A DNA stretch of 64,000 nt from Pseudopithomyces maydicus (lineage: Eukaryota; Ascomycota; Dothideomycetes; Pleosporales; Didymosphaeriaceae), in the NCBI GenBank assembly GCA_026873275.1, contig JANTUC010000009.1:868001-932000 (forward strand), read 5' to 3'. The notes under the pieces were generated by a model, which saw only the letters and a list, made by a program, of their open reading frames with translations, had not been told where the DNA came from and did no database searches. The translations under genes and the position numbers were made by a program. This document shows, piece after piece, positions 58,590 through 64,000 of the stretch. The stretch's first letter is position 1. Each line of letters opens with the position of its first letter.

Positions 58590-60113
58590 TTATACCGGTA
58601 CGCCTGTAAACCCTATCTTCAGTGTTGGCCTAGCACCGTCCACCGCTTCTGAATGGAACTGATTCTTCCACCACATCTCGTCCTCCTTCGCTTGCAGATA
58701 ATTCTCCCGTGCCTCAAGCGTCATAGATTGGATGTCATCGTCCTCCAGATCAGGAAGTCCATTGGTACCCACATCAAGAAAATCGGCATCGGGACCTGGC
58801 AGTCCTAGACTGGCATAAGGCGGTTTCTGCACGTGTGTATCAACGACAAAGTAGTGTTTGCGCACCAGTGGAGGCACATCACTCTCTTCCTGAGGGACTT
58901 CTTCCCACTTAGCATGGGTAGGTTGCGTTGTCCTGGGATAACACATCAAGTTTGTGTGTGGGTCGTAGATGCCTTGCAGGTTCGCTTTTCGCAATGCAGA
59001 AAGACTCGAGTTGAACCGACTATGTACAGTTAGTATGACGTGAAATCATTCTGTTGGACCCAAGTTTTTCACCTACCTAGCCGAGCTAGAATGCTCAAAC
59101 TGCCAATTGGCGGAAGTGATGTTGACCTTGCGCTTTCCTGGCACCGGCTTGCCATTGGCAGTAGGCACACTGGGAGCTCCAGTATGATAGACGCTGCTGG
59201 CGCCATGCCAGGCGACATATTGGTTTTTGTTGTAGGGTTCGCCAGGCGGCGGCAGCTTGTCGTTTGGCTCTGCCAGGTCGCCCTCGACATCACCCCGCTC
59301 TCGCGCGTCGGTCTCGTAGTAGTCGTCAATGACTTTCTTACCGCCGATGATGATGCGTGCCCCGAATTCGCGAAAGACGGAGCGAGCCGTGACAACACCG
59401 ATAGCCCGACCCTTGTAGGAATGGGGGATGATGTCGCGATCGATCAGATCCCTCTTTTCAGCATCATCTATGATGATCTTGTGGAGCTTCATGTGCTTGG
59501 TGAAGAACAGGTAGCTGTCGCGGAAACCACAGCATCGCGCAGGCTCGGTGGACAACATGTAGAGCCTCTCGCCCCGACCGCTGATGGTGAAGACACGCAC
59601 ACGGTAGTCGCGGCCGTGTTGCAAGTTGCCCAGTTTGTCGACCTTGGCCTCGCCCTGGGGATCCTCGGGGAGATCGACTTCGTCGTTTACCACATCCATC
59701 ATGGTGCCCTCCTTGTCAATGGCCACTCGAGTAGCCTGCATGGGGCCGCCTCTAGGGCGACCTCGGAAGCCTCCACCGGCAGGGCGACCGCGCTTGCGCT
59801 TCACAGGGGTGCCGGATTGGGAACCGTCGTCAGGAACCACGTTCCAGTCCGGCGGGCGGTTCTTGGGCGGGCGACCCAGGCGCTTCTTGCGCGGCACCTG
59901 GACAACCGGCGTAGCGGAGCGTTCCGAGGCTGCTTTCTCTTCCTCGTCTGACTCTGGCGCAGGCGTGCCAGCCTCTTCCTCTTCGGCAGGCGTCTCAGCG
60001 CGCGACTCGGGGGCCTCGACCACGTCGTCCATCTCGTCGTCGTCGTCGAAGTGAATGGGTGTCGCGGGCGTGCTGCGACGGGCGGCTGCGCGCGAAGGCC
60101 GGCCGCGCGCCAT
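58590..60113 (-). CDS. rsc7: RSC7/Swp82-type chromatin-remodelling subunit
   Basis: Subunit of RSC/SWI-SNF chromatin remodellers in the nucleus. Exons 60113-59077 and 59019-58590 give 488 aa in frame. The N-terminus (MARGRPSRAAARR) and residues 80-140 hold AT-hook-like basic GRP motifs (KKRLGRPPKNRP, KRKRGRPAGG), between acidic stretches rich in Glu and Asp. The RSC7 domain follows, with FRDSYLFFTKHMKLHKII, LIDRDIIPHSYKGRAIGVVT, ARSVFREFGARIIIGGKKV and, after the intron, QGIYDPHTNLMCYPRTTQPT. The frame is open upstream to 60299, but the ATG at 60113 starts the conserved basic motif and is preferred. A long open frame on the opposite strand is a codon-bias shadow. Confidence 0.93.
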
Positions 60114-60752
60114 TGCAAATGGGAAGCGAGCCTTGGCAGGCGCAAAGGGCTCGTGGGTGAGTGCGAATGTGCAGGTGCTGCGGGTGGAGATGAAGACGAG
60201 CGCGCAATGGGAGGATGGATGATGCAGGTTGATTGGGATGCGCCCAAGCTGCGAACGCGACTGGAGCTCGGACCAAAATCTCATCCCTGGTCTATGCATC
60301 CCCGGCCATCATCCATCCATCCCAACACGTCACGTGTGACCCAACTTCACCCCCAACTTCCCTTTCTCGAAGCGCGCATTGGGCGGGGATAGCGCCTGTA
60401 GCGTGTTACCTGCCTTCGTCTCGCCCGTTGTCGGACCGTGTGGCCCTAGCCTCGTCGCAGCCACGGGGAGGCGCAACGAGAAGGCAATGCCTCGCCGGGT
60501 GCACTACGCTGTATGCGAACGAAGTCAACAGAAGTGAGGTCCAGGACCTTCATGCCTCCTCGTGGCTGCTCCTACGGGCGTTTGCTGTTGCCATTCCCCG
60601 TCGTGACAGATGCAAGCGCAGCCAGCCTGTTGCCAAACAAAAGTATGCCTGCAACTTTGACTCTCGAGAGCTCCTCTCCATGTTCTCCACTGTGCTCCCT
60701 CGCCACTGATACTGCTACATATCCGTGGGACTGTTGAAGCAGTGAAGCCAGC
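60114..60752. promoter_or_regulatory. Divergent spacer between rsc7 and a serine-rich protein gene
   Basis: 639 bp holding two promoters. The region is GC-rich. I see no further gene. Confidence 0.5.
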
Positions 60753-62071
60753 ATGGCACTCCATCGCCTGGCCGTCCGGACCAAAAAAGGTCTCTCCGGT
60801 CTCTATTCTTCTCACGACGACATGGACTGTGGGTTGGCTTCTCCTGAGTATAGCCTTCTCGTCTAACGCATTGCTATTCGCTCACTTGCATAGTGCTATT
60901 CGAAGGCATAACCCCAAAAAGCTCATTATCACTCCTCCCAAGACAATCTGCTCGTCGGTCGATGACATTGGTGTCTTGCGGAATAGAGACCACACATGCC
61001 CGTCCGACAAGGAGTCCCCTTCCCGACGCCACCGTCTTCTAGGATCACTGCGAGGTATGAAGTCCTTGCGCAGCCTTCGTTCAAGTCACAGCAGCTCCAA
61101 GAAGAGCGAAGAGGAACCTGCAAAGTCAGAATCTCCTCAGACGCCGGTGAGTAACAGTTCCACGTCTAGTAATTTCACTTGCTTACACGAATGACGTTTA
61201 GGTCAGAGAGACTCCTTCCGTCTCGCTCAACTTCGAGACCTCTCCAGTGGACGAGCCTATGTTTGGATCCATGACACGTACGACGTCTGGATCCTCCAGC
61301 CTCAGGGTCCATCATTCATCACCTATTAGTGTTCCGCCAACAAGTCGCAACACCACCCCGATGGTCCCGAGTATTTCGCCTGTAGTGGAAGATAGTGTAT
61401 TCGGTACGGTAGCAGACTCACCTGCTCCACTTCAGAGGTTGTTTCTGCAAGAGACGATTGTCAACAATTCTACAAAGGCAAGCCCTTACCTTGCTCCCTG
61501 TGACATGGTCGCCGAGGCCAGTCCGCCACCGACGCCGATTCCTGGTACCAAGGTTCCTCTCGGTGATATCTCGCCTCCAAATATCATGGTGACCTGTCCT
61601 TCAGCACCATGTATCCAGCGCGAAAGCCGATCGAGCCATTCCGACATGTTGATCGGGGTTGGTGCTAACGGCTACGAGCGTACCAGGACGCTGGACACGG
61701 AAAGCGGGTTCCCAATTCCCCTTTACAATGTTTCTGGTGAAGAAGGTCTAGCTCTAGATGATGCAGAGGCCAGCATGGAGGAAGTCGAGGAAGCTGATGT
61801 GCCAACCACTACAGCTATGGATTCTGAGCCCGATGCAGCTTCTTTCGACGAGCCCTTTGGATCTGTTCCTTGTTTCCATGACGTCTCGGCCAAAGCCGTG
61901 GCTCCACCGAAGACGAACAAGCACGGTGACGGTCCAGACTACGTTGTATACGATGCGGGCAGCGATGATGATGGGGGTGGTATCGTGATTGAGCAGGCTG
62001 GTGTTAATCGGGAGATGGTTGAGGAGGTGGAGACATGGATCCGTCTCATGAACAGGAGCTTGGGCGGTTGA
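60753..62071 (+). CDS. Serine/proline-rich protein of unknown function
   Basis: Exons 60753-60847, 60894-61146 and 61202-62071 give 405 aa in exact frame. The first intron (GTATAG to ATAG, 46 nt) has a CTAAC branch site, and joining across it gives SPDAIRRHNPKKLIITPPKT. The protein is largely disordered, with a basic serine-rich cluster (SLRGMKSLRSLRSSHSSSKK) and many SP/TP sites. An acidic region (EASMEEVEEADVP) follows, then a short structured-looking C-terminus (DYVVYDAGSDDDGGG, EEVETWIRLMNRSLGG). The first exon opens MALHRLAVRTKKGL. I do not recognise the family; many phosphorylation-type motifs suggest a regulated scaffold, but that is a guess. Confidence 0.75.
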
Positions 62072-62662
62072 GCACGGGAGGGGCATGGTGCCCAGGTGAC
62101 ATTGCATAGCATTTGGACGGTGGCTTTGGACAGTCGGGCAGCCAGTGCAAGGCGTAGCAGGGTGTTGGCGAGGGTTGGTATTCTTTGTTGTACTGTATGT
62201 GTTGCAGAGGCGAAAACAAGGACCCGCACATGTCTGGCTCACATCTGCCGCTGCACTGTAGAGTAAAGTACCGGTAGGTACATACCTACAGCACAGCATA
62301 TGTCGGCGCATGACGGAAGATGGCTCCAGAGTGGCCTGTCAGTCCAGAAGTCAGGCCACCGCCCCCAAGAGGGCTAGCCAGGCGTGTTCCGGAGAAGGCT
62401 CACAGGTGCCGCAAGCGAATCGCGGGCAGCCGCAACGGTCGTCTCGTACGATGTCTTGTGCATGCATGGCCCTTCCCCCCCCCCCCCAGCACCAAACGCA
62501 CCCGCGTTCACAAGACACAGCGGGTCAGACGATGCTGGCGTCGAAGCAACAGAGCAACGGCTGGGCTGCGGTGCTCTGCTATAAATTCACGGCCGGGTCG
62601 CGCTGCGGTCGAGGGGGCAGAAGGCCGCCCCTCTTTGCCCCGCGCGCCGACGACCCAGAACG
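62072..62662. other. Spacer with a C13 run
   Basis: 591 bp between two plus-strand genes. It holds a run of 13 C at 62475-62487 and a small palindrome (GTAGGTA, 2-bp gap, TACCTAC) at 62274-62289. A TATAAA-like box at 62580-62585 lies about 80 bp before the next start codon. Confidence 0.55.
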
Positions 62663-64000
62663 ATGAACACAGGGAGGGCAGGCGACACGGTCATTGTCGG
62701 AGCGGGCATCGTCGGCCTGTGCACTGCATATTATCTGTCGACGAGCGGCAGGACGGAGCCACAGAGCATCCATCTGGTCGACTCGAGCGCCGACCTGTTC
62801 TGCTGCGCGAGTGGCTTCGCCGGCGGCTTCCTGGCCGCCGACTGGTTTGCTCCGTCCAGTGCTTCTCTCGGTACCCTCTCGTTCAAGCTCCACAAGCACC
62901 TTGCCCATGCACACGACGGCCGAAGGAACTGGGGGTACGCAGCCAGCACAGGAATCTCCTTGAGCCAGGACACCGAGTCGGCCGTCGGTGGCAGTGGGGA
63001 GGATTGGCTGGCTGACGGGACCAGTCGAGCTCAGGCAGCCAGGGAAGACAGGGTCATTGGCCAGCAAGGACCCGTGTGGTTGAGGCCCAAGGAAGGTCTG
63101 GAAGTCATCAGTCAGGAGGGGACCGTGGCCCAGATGTGAGTCCTATGCTGCAACCCCCCACAGAAGCGAACTGACAGACGGAAGTGACCCCCTGAGATTT
63201 TGCCGGTGGCTGCTCCAACAGTGTACTGAGAACGGTGTCCAACTCCACCATCCGGTGAGACCAATATCCGTATCTAGAGATGCCCACAATCAGCTCAACG
63301 GGGTACGCATTTCCAAACAGGGAATCGAGACAGAATGTCAGTCACATCGCCTGTCTAACCCACTGTATGGTTCTGATGCACGTAAATAATAGTACCGTGT
63401 ACCCGTCTGGTCATCACCTCGGGCGCCTGGTCCCCCCGCGTCTTCGCCTCTCTCTTCCCAAAATCCACGACCCGGATACCCATCTCCTCGCTCGCCGGGC
63501 ACTCTCTCCTTGTACGCAATCCCTTCTACAACCCACCCCCAGACCAAGAAGGTTCCGACACCTGCCATGCCCTCTTCGCGACAGACGACATTGGATTCTC
63601 ACCGGAACTATTCTCACGGGTGGGAGGGGAATTGTATCTTGCGGGCCTGAACAGTACAATGATTCCTTTGCCCGAGCGACCAGAAGACGTCAAGGTCAAC
63701 CCAGATGCCATGGAGCAGATGAGAAAATGTGCTGCAGAGATGATCGGTACGGTAGAAGGGAAGGAGATGGAAATCTTGAGAGAGTCTTTGGTAAGTAGTA
63801 TTTGCTAGAAATCCCGGAGGTGATTGGGTTGACCGGGATCGTAGTGTTTCAGACCAGTAACGGCAAGCGGCCGTCCACTAGTGTGCCGTATACCAGACAG
63901 CAAGCTCGGGGGTGATTTGAAGACACGCAAAGGAAGCGAGGGCGGCGTGTTCCTCGCAGGTGGGCACGGTGCGTGGGGAATATGCCAGGCGCCTGGTACA
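62663..64000 (+). CDS. Tda3-like FAD-dependent (DAO-fold) oxidoreductase, C-terminus cut by the window edge
   Basis: Exons 62663-63135, 63185-63336, 63393-63790 and 63845 to beyond 64000, all joining in frame. The N-terminal dinucleotide-binding motif is VIVGAGIVGLCTAYYLS, followed by the acidic strand end HLVDSS and CASGFAGGFLAADWF. Later parts read ITSGAWSPRVFASLFP, IPISSLAGHSLLVRNP and FATDDIGFSPELF. The last visible exon, CFRPVTASGRPLVCRIPD then FLAGGHGAWGICQAPGT, is the FAD-binding end of the D-amino-acid oxidase fold; about 20-40 residues are probably missing. The pattern is close to fungal proteins annotated as putative oxidoreductase Tda3; the substrate is unknown. Confidence 0.88.

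Noticed and set aside
59040..59951. 303-residue open frame opposite rsc7
   Set aside because: Antisense shadow of a conserved gene; composition reflects the third-position bias of rsc7.

Overview
The window is nuclear DNA of a filamentous ascomycete (Pezizomycotina). Genes carry many short introns (mostly 46-170 nt, GT-AG with a few GC-AG), both strands are used, and the gene set (Yak1, Mec1/ATR, RSC7, Per1, Cox16, HMG-CoA synthase, uS19) is typical of these fungi. A ferrichrome-type synthetase with four adenylation domains fits Dothideomycetes or Sordariomycetes; the class is an inference, not proven here.

Layout: 1-2907 holds the kinase gene yak1 (minus, runs off the left edge). 3745-29420 is a siderophore locus: an ornithine N5-monooxygenase (sidA, minus), a full-size ABCB-type transporter (minus) and a giant NRPS of the ferricrocin/NPS2 type (plus, about 5450 aa). 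Three exact matches to the GATA-type iron repressor site ATCWGATAA lie in the two promoter regions of this locus. 29586-33496 holds a small membrane protein gene, the ribosomal protein gene rps15, an intron-bearing tRNA-Ala(TGC) and per1. 34035-38279 looks accessory: a secreted GH18-like protein and a divergent pair, UstYa-like (DUF3328) protein plus SAM methyltransferase. 38444-47722 is the ATR-type checkpoint kinase gene mec1/uvsB, divergent from cox16. 48112-49747 is HMG-CoA synthase. 49748-51956 is a repeat-bearing spacer with an interstitial telomere-like tract and a 25-bp tandem palindrome. 51957-64000 holds a single-pass membrane protein, a ThuA-like protein, a seven-TM receptor, rsc7, an unrecognised serine-rich protein and a Tda3-like FAD oxidoreductase cut by the right edge.

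How the genes work together: SidA makes N5-hydroxyornithine, an acyltransferase elsewhere would acetylate it, and the NRPS assembles a cyclic hexapeptide hydroxamate such as ferricrocin. The ABC pump is the likely partner for moving the siderophore or an intermediate. Shared GATA sites suggest joint repression by iron.

The strongest unexpected signal is technical. About ten one-base frame breaks fall in mononucleotide runs of six otherwise normal genes (yak1, sidA, the NRPS, mec1, a membrane protein gene, a ThuA gene), while neighbouring genes splice perfectly in frame. Since mec1 and yak1 are hit too, run-length errors in the assembly are a better explanation than decay of the siderophore pathway.
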